From Streptomyces avicenniae (lineage in GTDB: Bacteria > Actinomycetota > Actinomycetes > Streptomycetales > Streptomycetaceae), in contig NZ_JOEK01000008.1 in assembly GCF_000719135.1 (NCBI RefSeq), positions 124,001 through 188,000 of the forward strand: 64,000 nt of DNA, read 5' to 3'. Below are positions 8,516 to 17,000 of this stretch, in pieces. Every line of letters starts with the position of its first letter. The stretch's first letter is position 1. The notes under the pieces are model-generated. The model worked only from the letters and a program-made list of their open reading frames with translations, was not told the origin of the DNA and searched no databases. The translations under genes were made by a program, and so were the position numbers.

Positions 8516-10081
8516 GTGACCACGCACAGTGAGGACGCGACGACGCAGACCGACATAGTCGAGGGGCCCCCGAGCGCCCCCGCCGCGATGACCCACCCGG
8601 AGATCATGCGCGCACTGTCCGGGCTGATGCTCGGCATGTTCACCGCCATCCTCTCCTCCACGATCGTCACCAACGCGCTGCCGCGGATCGTCTCCGACCT
8701 GGGCGGGGGCCAGTCGGCGTACACCTGGGTCGTGGCGGCCACGCTGCTGGCGATGACCGCGTCGATGCCGATCTGGGGCAAGCTCGCCGACCTGTTCAGC
8801 AAGAAGCTGCTGATCCAGATCTCGCTGGTCGTCTACGTCGCGGGCTCGGTCGTCGCGGGCCTGTCGCAGAGCCCGGCCATGCTGATCGCCGTCCGTGTCG
8901 TGCAGGGTCTCGGCGTCGGCGGGCTCGTCGGCCTCTCGCAGATCATCCTCGCGGCGATGATCCCGCCGCGTGAGCGGGGACGCTACAGCGGCTACCTCGG
9001 CGCGACGTTCGCCGTCGCGACGGTCAGCGGGCCGCTGATCGGCGGCGTCCTCACCGACACGCCGGGACTCGGCTGGCGCTGGTGCTTCTACATCGGCGTG
9101 CCGTTCGCGATCGCCTCCCTCTTCGTGCTGCACCACACGCTGCGGCTGCCCACCGTCCGGCGCGAGGTGCGCATCGACTGGGCAGGCGCGTTCCTGGTCA
9201 GCGCCGCCGTCTCCCTGCTGCTCATCTGGGTCACGCTGGCCGGCGACTCGTTCGCCTGGGCGTCCGGCGAGACCGCGCTGATGGTCGGCGGCTCGCTGGC
9301 GCTCGCCGCGCTCTTCCTCCTCGTGGAGAGCCGGGCGAGCGACCCGATCATCCCGCTGCGGCTCTTCCGCGTGCGGACGATCGCCCTCACCTCGGTGGCC
9401 TCGCTCTTCGTCGGCGTCGCGATGTTCGCGGGCACCGTCTACTTCGGTCAGTTCTTCCAGCTGGCGCGGGACCGCAGCGCGACGATGTCCGGCGTCATGA
9501 CCATCCCGATGATCGCGGGCCTGTTCGTGTCCTCGACGGTCTCGGGGCAGGTCATCACGCGCACGGGCCGCTGGAAGTACTGGCTGGTCACCGGCGGCGT
9601 GCTCGTGACGGCCGGCCTCGGCCTGCTCGGCACGATCCGCTACGACACCCCCTACTGGCGCGTCGCCGTCTTCATGGCGCTGATGGGCCTGGGCATCGGC
9701 ATGATGATGCAGAACCTGGTGCTCGCCACGCAGAACCAGGTGGAGCCGAAGGACCTCGGCGCGGCCAGCTCCGTCGTCGCGTTCTTCCGCTCCTTCGGCG
9801 GCGCGATCGGCGTCTCCGCCCTCGGCGCGCTGCTGGCGAACCGCGTCACCACCTACACGGCGGACGGGCTCGCCGACGCCGGGATCGACCCCGCCACGGC
9901 CGGGGGGACGGGCGGCGGCATCCCGGACATGGACGCGCTGCCCCTGCCGCTGCGCTCGGTGCTGGAGAGCGCGTACGGCCACGGCGTCGGCGACGTCTTC
10001 CTGTACGCGGCGCCCGCCGCGCTGGCGGCGCTCGTGCTGACCGTCTTCGTCAAGGAGGTGGCGCTGCGCAGCCACCACTGA
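8516..10081 (+). CDS. MFS multidrug exporter, DHA2/EmrB-QacA type (14 TM)
   Basis: A 521-residue drug:H+ antiporter-2 protein. After a 30-residue polar N-terminus it has 14 predicted helices; recognisable family motifs include IVTNALPRIVSDLGG in TM1, WVVAATLLAMTASMPIWGKLADLFSKK (motif A), RVVQGLGVGGLVGLSQII (motif B) and GPLIGGVLTDTPGLGWRWCFYIGVPF (motif C, antiporter signature). It should extrude hydrophobic or cationic compounds. GTG at 8516 follows GGGGAG. It is monocistronic, with a strong hairpin behind it. No regulator is adjacent. Confidence 0.92.
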   Translation: MTTHSEDATTQTDIVEGPPSAPAAMTHPEIMRALSGLMLGMFTAILSSTIVTNALPRIVSDLGGGQSAYTWVVAATLLAMTASMPIWGKLADLFSKKLLIQISLVVYVAGSVVAGLSQSPAMLIAVRVVQGLGVGGLVGLSQIILAAMIPPRERGRYSGYLGATFAVATVSGPLIGGVLTDTPGLGWRWCFYIGVPFAIASLFVLHHTLRLPTVRREVRIDWAGAFLVSAAVSLLLIWVTLAGDSFAWASGETALMVGGSLALAALFLLVESRASDPIIPLRLFRVRTIALTSVASLFVGVAMFAGTVYFGQFFQLARDRSATMSGVMTIPMIAGLFVSSTVSGQVITRTGRWKYWLVTGGVLVTAGLGLLGTIRYDTPYWRVAVFMALMGLGIGMMMQNLVLATQNQVEPKDLGAASSVVAFFRSFGGAIGVSALGALLANRVTTYTADGLADAGIDPATAGGTGGGIPDMDALPLPLRSVLESAYGHGVGDVFLYAAPAALAALVLTVFVKEVALRSHH

Positions 10082-10104
10082 GCCGCGCGGCCTCCCCCCG
10101 CGCA

Positions 10105-10144
10105 CGGCGGAACCCCCGGCCCCTGGGGACCGGGGGTTCCGCCG
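10105..10144. terminator. Bidirectional terminator hairpin
   Basis: A 15-bp perfect stem (arms at 10105-10119 and 10130-10144) with an internal CCCC-T-GGGG element lies between the converging MFS and DUF397 genes. There is no clear T-tract, as is usual in streptomycetes. Confidence 0.8.
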
Positions 10145-10159
10145 TCGCGCGCGCCGGGG

Positions 10160-10420
10160 TCAGGCGAGGAGGAAGTCCGCCTCGCCGCGCTTCGTGCCGC
10201 GGATGAACGTCTCGATCTCGTGGGGGGTGTAGATGAGGGCGGGGCCCTCCGGGTCGGTGGACTGCCGCAGCGCCACCCGGCCGTCGGCCAGCTTCATGAC
10301 CTCGACGCAGTTCCCGCCGTTGGTGCCGCTCCAGGGCTTCCGCCAGCCGTCGCTGCCCAGTTCCCCGGCGGGCATGCCGTTGTAGATGAAGTCCGTCTGA
10401 CGACGCTTCCCTTGACCCAT
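10160..10420 (-). CDS. DUF397 domain protein
   Basis: An 86-residue soluble protein with the DUF397 core: GWRKPWSGTNGGNCVEVMKLADGRVALRQSTDPEGPALIYTP, including the typical S..NGGNCVEV motif. These small proteins are encoded directly after DUF5753 HTH regulators in streptomycetes and are thought to act as partner or effector in the same switch; BldB is a distant relative. Its ATG is 5 nt from the stop of the upstream regulator, with AAGGAG inside that gene's end, so both share one transcript. Confidence 0.92.
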   Translation of the reverse strand: MGQGKRRQTDFIYNGMPAGELGSDGWRKPWSGTNGGNCVEVMKLADGRVALRQSTDPEGPALIYTPHEIETFIRGTKRGEADFLLA

Positions 10421-10425
10421 GGGTC

Positions 10426-11283
10426 TCAGAGCTCCTTGCGAATCTCACCGAGGATGACCCCGGTGTCCTGTACCGGCGCGGCCTGCGTACCCATGCGGTC
10501 GAGAACCTCCAGATAGGCCACGGTGTCGGGCCGTTCGTCGAGGTAGACCGCGCCTGTCAGGCTCTCGGTGTAGATGATGTCGGGCAGTTCCGGGATCTCG
10601 AACCGGAACAGTTGGAAGGGCCCGAACATGCCGGGGTGCGGACCGGCGCTGAACGGCATGATCTGGAGGGTGACGTTCGGCATCGCCGTCGCCTCGATCA
10701 GCCGGTCGATCTGCGCGCGCATGACGGACGGGGGTCCGACGTGGCGGCGCAGCACGTGTTCCTCCACGACCGCCCACAGCAGCGGGGCGCGTGGCCGGGT
10801 GAGCAGCCCCTGCCGCTCCATCCGCAGCGCCACGCGGCGCTCGATCTCCTCGCGCGGCGCGCCGGGGAAGCCGGTCCTGAACAGGACGCGCGCGTAGTCG
10901 GGGGTCTGGAGCAGGCCGGGGACGCAGTGGGGTTCGTAGGCCCGGATCAGGGCGGCCTCGCCCTCCAGGCTGACGTAGAGGCTGAACCAGTCGGGCAGCA
11001 CGTCGCGGAAGCGGTGCCACCAGCCGGGCCGGTGGGACTCCTCGACCAGGCGCAGGAAGGCCGCCGCCTCGTCGGGCGGCACGGCGTACCGTTCCAGCAG
11101 CGCCTTCACGTAGAGCGGCTTGAGGCCGACCTCGGCCTTCTCCATGCGGCGCACGGTCGTGCTGTTGACGCTGAGCGCGGCGGCGGCGTCCGCGAAGGAG
11201 CAGCCGGCGCCCTCCCGCAGGTCGCGCAGGCGCAGGCCGAGCACGATCTGACCCACGGTAGGCCCGGGCCGCGCCTCTGCCAC
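10426..11283 (-). CDS. XRE-family HTH regulator with DUF5753 domain
   Basis: A 285-residue DNA-binding protein. Residues about 10-65 are the helix-turn-helix (GLRLRDLREGAGCSFADAAAALSVNSTTVRRMEKAEVGL). Residues about 100-275 are DUF5753, with FSLYVSLEGEAALIRAYEPHCVPGLLQTPDYARVLF and VTLQIMPFSAGPHPGMFGPF as hallmarks. GTG at 11283 is chosen because AGGAGG lies 4 nt upstream and the length then matches the family; the frame stays open upstream to 11436 but that part is low-complexity. It forms a pair with the DUF397 gene and probably autoregulates through the palindrome at 11388-11402. Confidence 0.9.
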   Translation of the reverse strand: MAEARPGPTVGQIVLGLRLRDLREGAGCSFADAAAALSVNSTTVRRMEKAEVGLKPLYVKALLERYAVPPDEAAAFLRLVEESHRPGWWHRFRDVLPDWFSLYVSLEGEAALIRAYEPHCVPGLLQTPDYARVLFRTGFPGAPREEIERRVALRMERQGLLTRPRAPLLWAVVEEHVLRRHVGPPSVMRAQIDRLIEATAMPNVTLQIMPFSAGPHPGMFGPFQLFRFEIPELPDIIYTESLTGAVYLDERPDTVAYLEVLDRMGTQAAPVQDTGVILGEIRKEL

Positions 11284-11387
11284 ATCGCCTCCTGACGGCT
11301 TCCGCCGCGAGTCGGCGGCCCCAAGTACCGGTACCGGGAAGAAGTTTGCCACACGCGGTAGCGGGATCGACAGAGACGGTTTCGCGA

Positions 11388-11402
11388 TCTGCGAATCGCA
11401 GA
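11388..11402. promoter_or_regulatory. 15-bp perfect palindrome, candidate operator
   Basis: TCTGCGAATCGCAGA (7-bp arms, 1-nt centre) lies in the 162-nt gap between the leftward DUF5753 regulator and the rightward anti-sigma-like ATPase, about 105 nt from the former and 44 nt from the latter. Position and symmetry fit a homodimer operator controlling both directions. No other copy was noticed. Confidence 0.5.
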
Positions 11403-11445
11403 ACTCCCCTTGCGCTCTGCCCACAGCATTGCGCATAGTTAACAG

Positions 11446-11961
11446 GTGATCCGGCTCACCACCGCTCCGGCCCGTTCGGAGGTCCCCCGGAAGGCGCGTC
11501 CGCCCGTGTCCCCTTCATGCGGCGCCACGCCGCTCCCGCTCCCCCGTTCCCCCTGGCCGGGGGCCGACGGGCGCAGAGACCGCTTCGAGCTGCCCGCGGT
11601 ACCGGCCGCCGTCGCCACCGCGCGCCGCACGACCGGCGAGCGCATGCGCCGCTGGGGCGTCGCGGGGGACGCGCGTGACACCGCGCTGCTCGTCATGTCG
11701 GAGCTGGTCACCAACGCCGTGCTGCACTCGGGGGGCGAGCGCGTCGTCTGCCGCGTCGAGGCGCGGACCGAGCTGCTGTTCATCGAGGTCGCGGACGAGG
11801 GCAGGGGCCCCGGCCACGGCCGGACGGACCCGGTGCGGCCCGAGGACGAGTGCGGGCGCGGGCTGATCCTGCTGGACGCGCTGGCGAGCCGCTGGGGCGT
11901 GGTCGCGCCCGACGCCGCGGGGGGCTGCACGGTGTGGGCGGAGATCGCCAGGAAGGACTGA
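11446..11961 (+). CDS. RsbW-like ATP-binding protein (HATPase_c_2)
   Basis: A 171-residue soluble protein of the GHKL anti-sigma/serine kinase family. The N box is LLVMSELVTNAVLHSGG (Asn that chelates Mg-ATP), the G1 box is IEVADEGRGPG and the G2-like region CGRGLILLDALASRWGV. The first 45 residues are Pro/Arg rich and not part of the fold, so a later start is possible; GTG at 11446 has only a weak ACAGG before it. Orphan RsbW-like ATPases of this type commonly partner DUF397/DUF5753 pairs in streptomycetes and converge here on a SpoIIE phosphatase, which suggests a partner-switching or developmental role. Confidence 0.88.
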   Translation: MIRLTTAPARSEVPRKARPPVSPSCGATPLPLPRSPWPGADGRRDRFELPAVPAAVATARRTTGERMRRWGVAGDARDTALLVMSELVTNAVLHSGGERVVCRVEARTELLFIEVADEGRGPGHGRTDPVRPEDECGRGLILLDALASRWGVVAPDAAGGCTVWAEIARKD

Positions 11962-11981
11962 GGCGGGCGGGGCCGCCCGCC
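11962..11981. terminator. Hairpin between convergent genes
   Basis: GGCGGGCG and CGCCCGCC form an 8-bp perfect stem with a 4-nt loop, starting immediately after the stop of the RsbW-like gene and ending 4 nt from the stop of the phosphatase gene. Confidence 0.65.
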
Positions 11982-11985
11982 CTGG

Positions 11986-13644
11986 TCACAGCCTGCGGAG
12001 CATGACGAGGGCCATGTCGTCCTCCTCGGGGCCCTGGTGGATCTCCGACATGTGGTCGGCCAGCTCCTCCAGGTCGCCCGGGCCCGCGCGCAGCTCGGAC
12101 GTCAGGCGGCGCATGCCCTCGTCCAGGTCCCAGCCGGGCTGTTCGATCAGGCCGTCCGTGTACATGAGCAGCGTGTCACCGCGGGCGAGCAGGCTGTCGG
12201 TGACCGGGTACTCGGGCTCGCGGAAGCCCGTGTCCACCCCGAGCGGCACGGTGCCGGGCACGGGCAGGAGCGCGCAGTCGCCGTCCGCCGAGCGCAGCGC
12301 GGGCGCCAGGTGCCCGGCGCGCACGAGCCGCAGCCGTCCGGTCTTCGGGTTCAGCTCGGCGTACAGGCAGGTCGCGAAGCGGTCGGTGTCCAGGCCGCGC
12401 AGGAAGGCCGACGCCCGCGCCATGACGGTGCCCGCCGGGTGGCCCTCGGAGGCGTAGGCGCGCAGGACGATGCGGAGCTGGCCCATGACGGCGGTGGCGT
12501 GCGTGTCGTGGCCCTCGACGTCGCCGATCACGGTGGCGACGCGTCCGCCGGGCAGCGGGATCACGTCGTACCAGTCGCCGCCGATGTCCCGGCCGAGCCC
12601 GGCGGAGCGGTAGCGGACCGCGATACGGGCGCCGGGGACCTCGGGCACCTCGCGCGGGAGCATGGCGCGCTGGAGGTTCTCGGCGAGGTCGTGCTCCTGC
12701 TCGAAGAGCACCGCGCGCTGGAGGCTCTGGGCGATGGTGCTGCTCAGGGCGACCAGGAGGTTGCGCTCCTCGGCGGGGAACGCGTGGTTCTCGTGGAAGA
12801 AGACGCCGAGCGCGCCGAGCGCGACGCCCTGGGCGATGAGCGGCAGGTAGGCGGCGGCGTGCAGCCCGTACGCGCTCAGGCCCTCGCGCAGGTCGGGGAA
12901 GTGGGCGAGGAACTCCTCCCGCGAGGAGAGGAAGAGCGGCGTGCGGTCGCGGACCGCCCTGCTCATCGGCAGGTCGTCCTCCAGGCGCTGGAACTCCAGC
13001 TCGGGCGGCGCGGCGCGCGCGCCGAGGACCACGCGCAGGTGTCCCGACTCGACGAGGCCGAGGCGTACGGTGCCCGCGCCGATGAGCCGCAACCCCTCGG
13101 GGCCGGCGAGGACGTCCGTGACGTCCTCGACGGTGCGGGCGTTGGCGATGGCGCGGGTCGTCTCCTCGACGATGCCGGTCTGCTTGCGCCGCTCGATGGC
13201 GACGGCCTTGCGCTCGACCGCGTGCGACAGTTCGGCGGTGGCGTCGCGGACGATGCCGATGATGCGGCGGGCGTGCCCGTCGGTGTCGCGTTCGATGTGG
13301 GCCTGGGTGTGGGTCCACTGGGACTCGCCGTCGCGGCGCCTGATGCGGAAGTACGCGCCGTAGCCGTTGCTGCCGTCGCCGACGGCCCGCCGGAGCATGG
13401 CTTCGAGCCGGTCGCCCTCCGCCGGGGACACGCGGCTGGCAAGGGAGGCGGGGCGGGAGTCCCACTCGTCGGCGCGCAGGTCGAAGACGCCGAGCGCGGC
13501 CTCGTCCAGGTGCATCACGTCGTGGTCGAGGTCCCAGTCGAAGCTGCCCATGCGGTTCAGGGCGAGGGAGGTGTCCGGATGGACGGGCCAGTCCTCGGGG
13601 AGCGCCTCCGGCTCGTTCGGCCGGTTCCGCCGTTTCTCGCTCAT
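11986..13644 (-). CDS. PAS-GAF-SpoIIE (PP2C) serine phosphatase
   Basis: A 552-residue soluble signalling phosphatase. Residues about 35-145 are a PAS domain (LNRMGSFDWDLDHDVMHLDE, IRRRDGESQWTHTQAHIERD). Residues about 180-330 are a GAF domain (AAYLPLIAQGVALGALGVFF). Residues about 350-552 are SpoIIE/PP2C with metal-binding acidic residues in RDIGGDWYDVIPLPGGRV and VIGDVEGHD, and the end DDMALVMLRRL typical of the family. Such proteins dephosphorylate anti-sigma-factor antagonists. ATG at 13644 is chosen over upstream frames lacking a domain. It converges on the RsbW-like ATPase, a natural functional partner, though specificity is inferred. Confidence 0.92.
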   Translation of the reverse strand: MSEKRRNRPNEPEALPEDWPVHPDTSLALNRMGSFDWDLDHDVMHLDEAALGVFDLRADEWDSRPASLASRVSPAEGDRLEAMLRRAVGDGSNGYGAYFRIRRRDGESQWTHTQAHIERDTDGHARRIIGIVRDATAELSHAVERKAVAIERRKQTGIVEETTRAIANARTVEDVTDVLAGPEGLRLIGAGTVRLGLVESGHLRVVLGARAAPPELEFQRLEDDLPMSRAVRDRTPLFLSSREEFLAHFPDLREGLSAYGLHAAAYLPLIAQGVALGALGVFFHENHAFPAEERNLLVALSSTIAQSLQRAVLFEQEHDLAENLQRAMLPREVPEVPGARIAVRYRSAGLGRDIGGDWYDVIPLPGGRVATVIGDVEGHDTHATAVMGQLRIVLRAYASEGHPAGTVMARASAFLRGLDTDRFATCLYAELNPKTGRLRLVRAGHLAPALRSADGDCALLPVPGTVPLGVDTGFREPEYPVTDSLLARGDTLLMYTDGLIEQPGWDLDEGMRRLTSELRAGPGDLEELADHMSEIHQGPEEDDMALVMLRRL

Positions 13645-14016
13645 CTGGGGACCTCGGTACGTACGGTTACCCCCACTCTGGCATGGTTTGTTCGGTTTCA
13701 CGACTCCGGGCGGGGCGGCGCGGGACACGCGCCGGAGGCACACAAGGTGACCGCCGCGATACGACGCGGACACGACATGTCCCTGCCGTGTGCAAACCGT
13801 TGACAAACTCGTGACCTGCTTGAAAACTCTGACTACCCTCTCGCAAGAGATCGACTAAGTAGCTCAATTCTCTGCAAGATTCTTGCAAGTTCTCGGCAAG
13901 CGCACTGCCCTGTCTGTCGCGGTCCACCGTTCCGCCCCTGACCCGGTGCGTCGCCGGGGCCGGGCCGGTCCCTCGGCAGCCCCCTGCGTCGTTCCCACGG
14001 AACTGAGGACAACTCC
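13645..14016. promoter_or_regulatory. Divergent control region of phosphatase and glucanase
   Basis: This 372-nt stretch holds no gene. TTGACA at 13800-13805 is a good -35 candidate for the glucanase, but no matching -10 is obvious. The AT-richer part 13800-13905 carries repeated GCAAG/CTTGC words, including the perfect palindrome at 13873-13887 and TCTCGCAAGAGA at 13840-13851. The leader between 13905 and 14016 is GC-rich and has no clear Shine-Dalgarno other than GAGGA at 14005-14009. Confidence 0.5.
13873..13887. promoter_or_regulatory. TGCAAG-N3-CTTGCA operator, LacI-type glucan regulator site
   Basis: TGCAAGATTCTTGCA is a perfect 15-bp palindrome, followed by a further CTTGCAAG and a GGCAAG word. 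Very similar TGCAAG/CTTGCA elements are known upstream of maltose and amylase genes of Streptomyces controlled by LacI-family MalR/Reg1-type regulators. It sits 130 nt before an alpha-1,3-glucanase gene, which fits control by an alpha-glucan signal. No LacI gene is present in the window. Confidence 0.55.
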
Positions 14017-17000
14017 ATGAGATGGAAACAACTGGGCCGGCGGCTGATCAGCGGCCTGGTCCTGGCCGGCATGCTGGTCGTCGGGCTCCTGCCCCTCTCG
14101 GCCACCGCGTCGGCGGCCGACGGACCCAACCTGGCGCTCGGCAAGACGGCCACCGCCAGCGGCACCAACGGCGGCTTCCCCGCGTCGAGCGTCAACGACG
14201 GCAACCAGGCGTCGTACTGGGAGAGCCCGAACAACTCCTTCCCCCAGTGGGTGCAGATCGACCTGGGCGCGGCGACCGACGTCGATCAGGTCGTGCTGAA
14301 GCTCCCCACCACCTGGGAGTCGCGCACGCAGACGCTCAGCGTCCAGGGCAGCACCAACGGCAGCTCCTTCACCGCGCTCGCGGCCTCCGCGGGGCGGCAG
14401 TTCACCCCTGGCTCGGCCAACACCGTCACGATCGACTTCGCCGCGGCGGCGGTCAGGTACGTGCGGGTGCAGATCACCGCCAACACCGGCTGGCCCGCCG
14501 GGCAGGTCTCCGAGTTCGAGATCTACGGCGAGGACGGCGAGGACCCGGGCCCCGAGGAGCCCGAGGAGCCGGGTGAGCCGGGCGAGGGCAGCAACCTCGC
14601 CGCGGGCAAGCCGATCGAGGCGTCCTCGACGACGTTCAACTTCGTCGCCACCAACGCCAACGACGCCAGCGTCTCCACCTACTGGGAGTCGAACGGCTTC
14701 CCGTCCACGCTGACGGTCAAGCTCGGCTCCAACGCGGACGTCAACACGGTCGTGGTCCGGCTCAACCCGGACGCGGCCTGGGGCCCGCGCACGCAGAACA
14801 TCCAGATCCTCGGCCGTGAGCAGAACGCGAGCACCTTCACCTCGCTGCGCGCCGCCGCGACCTACTCGTTCAGCCCCTCGGCCAACCAGAACACCGTGAC
14901 CATCCCGGTCACCGGCCGCGTCGCCGACCTCCAGCTGCGCTTCACGAGCAACACCGGCGCGCCCGGCGGCCAGGTCGCGGACCTCCAGGTCATCGGCACC
15001 CCGGCCCCCAACCCCGACCTGACCGTCAGCGCCCTGTCGTGGACGCCCACGTCCCCGACCGAGACCGACGCGATCCGGCTGAGCGCCACCGTGCGCAACG
15101 CCGGTTCGGCCGCCTCGCCCGCGACGACGGTCAACCTCAGCCTCGAAGGCAGCGTCGTCGGCAGCGCCCCGGTGGGCGCCCTCGCCGCCGGTGCCCAGAC
15201 CACCGTCACGGTGGACGCGGGCCGCCGCGCCCAGGGCAGCTACAGCGTCTCGGCCGTGGTGGACCCGACCGACACCGTCGTCGAGCAGAACAACGACAAC
15301 AACAGCCGCACGTCCACGACCCCGCTGGTCGTCGCGCAGAGCCCCGGGCCCGACCTCCAGGTCCTCGGCATCACCCACACCCCGGCCAACCCGGCCGTGG
15401 GGGCCCCGGTCTCCTTCACCGTCAAGGTGAACAACCGCGGCACGACCGCCACCGGCGCCACCACCGTGACGCGTCTGCTGGCCGGTACCACCACCCTCAA
15501 CACGAGCACGCCGTCGATCGCCGCAGGGGCGACCGTGGACGTGGCCGTCAGCGGCACCTGGACCGCCACCAACGGCGGCGCCACCCTCACCGCCACGGCC
15601 GACGCGACGAACACCGTCACGGAGACCAACGAGAACAACAACGTGTTCTCCCGCTCGATCGTGGTCGGACGCGGCGCGGCCGTGCCGTACACCGAGTACG
15701 AGGCGGAGGACGGCAGGCACAACGGCACGCTGCTCCAGACCGACCCGGAGCGCACCTTCGGCCACACCAACTACGCCACCGAGTCCTCGGGCCGTGAGTC
15801 GGTGCGCCTGAACAGCACGGGCCAGTACGTCGAGTTCACCTCGACCGTCCCGGCGAACTCGATCGTCGTGCGCAACTCCATCCCCGACGCCCCCGGTGGC
15901 GGCGGCCAGGAGGCGACGATCAGCCTCTACGCGAACGGCACGTTCGTCCGCAAGATCAACCTGTCCTCGAAGTACAGCTGGCTGTACGGCAACACCGACA
16001 GCCCCGAGGGCCTGACCAACACCCCGGGCGGCGACGCCAGGCGCCTGTTCGACGAGTCGAACGCGCTGCTGACGCAGAGCTACCCGGCGGGCACCGTGTT
16101 CCGTCTCCAGCGGGACGCGAACGACACCGCGTCGTTCTACATCATCGACCTGATCGACCTGGAGCAGGTCGCTCCCCCGGCGGCCAAGCCCGCCGAGTGC
16201 ACCTCGATCACGGAGTACGGCGCGGTGCCGAACGACGGGATCGACGACACGGCGGCGATCCAGCGCGCCGTGACGGCCGACCAGAACGGCACCATCAACT
16301 GCGTCTGGATCCCGGCCGGTCAGTGGCGCCAGGAGCAGAAGATCCTGACGGACGACCCGCTGAACCGCGGGCAGTTCAACCAGGTCGGCATCAGCAACGT
16401 GACGATCCGCGGCGCGGGCATGTGGCACTCGCAGCTCTACACGCTGACCGCCCCGCACCTGGCGAACGGCATCAACCACCCGCACGAGGGCAACTTCGGC
16501 TTCGACATCGACGACAACACGCAGATCTCCGACATCGCCATCTTCGGCTCGGGCACCATCCGCGGCGGCGACGGCAACCACGAGGGCGGCGTCGGCCTCA
16601 ACGGCCGCTTCGGTGAGAACACGGCCATCCGCAACGTGTGGATCGAGCACGCCAACGTGGGTGTCTGGGTCGGCCGCGACTTCGACAACATCCCGGCGCT
16701 GTGGGGTCCGGGCGACGGCCTGGAGTTCAGCGGCCTGCGGGTGCGCAACACCTACGCCGACGGTGTCAACTTCACCAACGGCACGCGCAACTCCACGGTG
16801 TTCAACTCGTCGTTCCGCAACACCGGTGACGACTCCCTCGCCGTGTGGGCCAGCCGCTACGTGCGCGACACGTCCGTGGACGTCGGCCACGACAACGCGT
16901 TCCGCAACAACACGATCCAGCTGCCCTGGCGCGCCAACGGCATCGCGATCTACGGCGGTTACGACAACAGCATCGAGAACAACATCATCTCCGACACCAT

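Noticed and set aside
8315..10105. A 596-codon minus-strand frame opposite the MFS gene
   Set aside because: Low-complexity Arg/Asp/Gly/His sequence, while the plus strand shows all DHA2 motifs.
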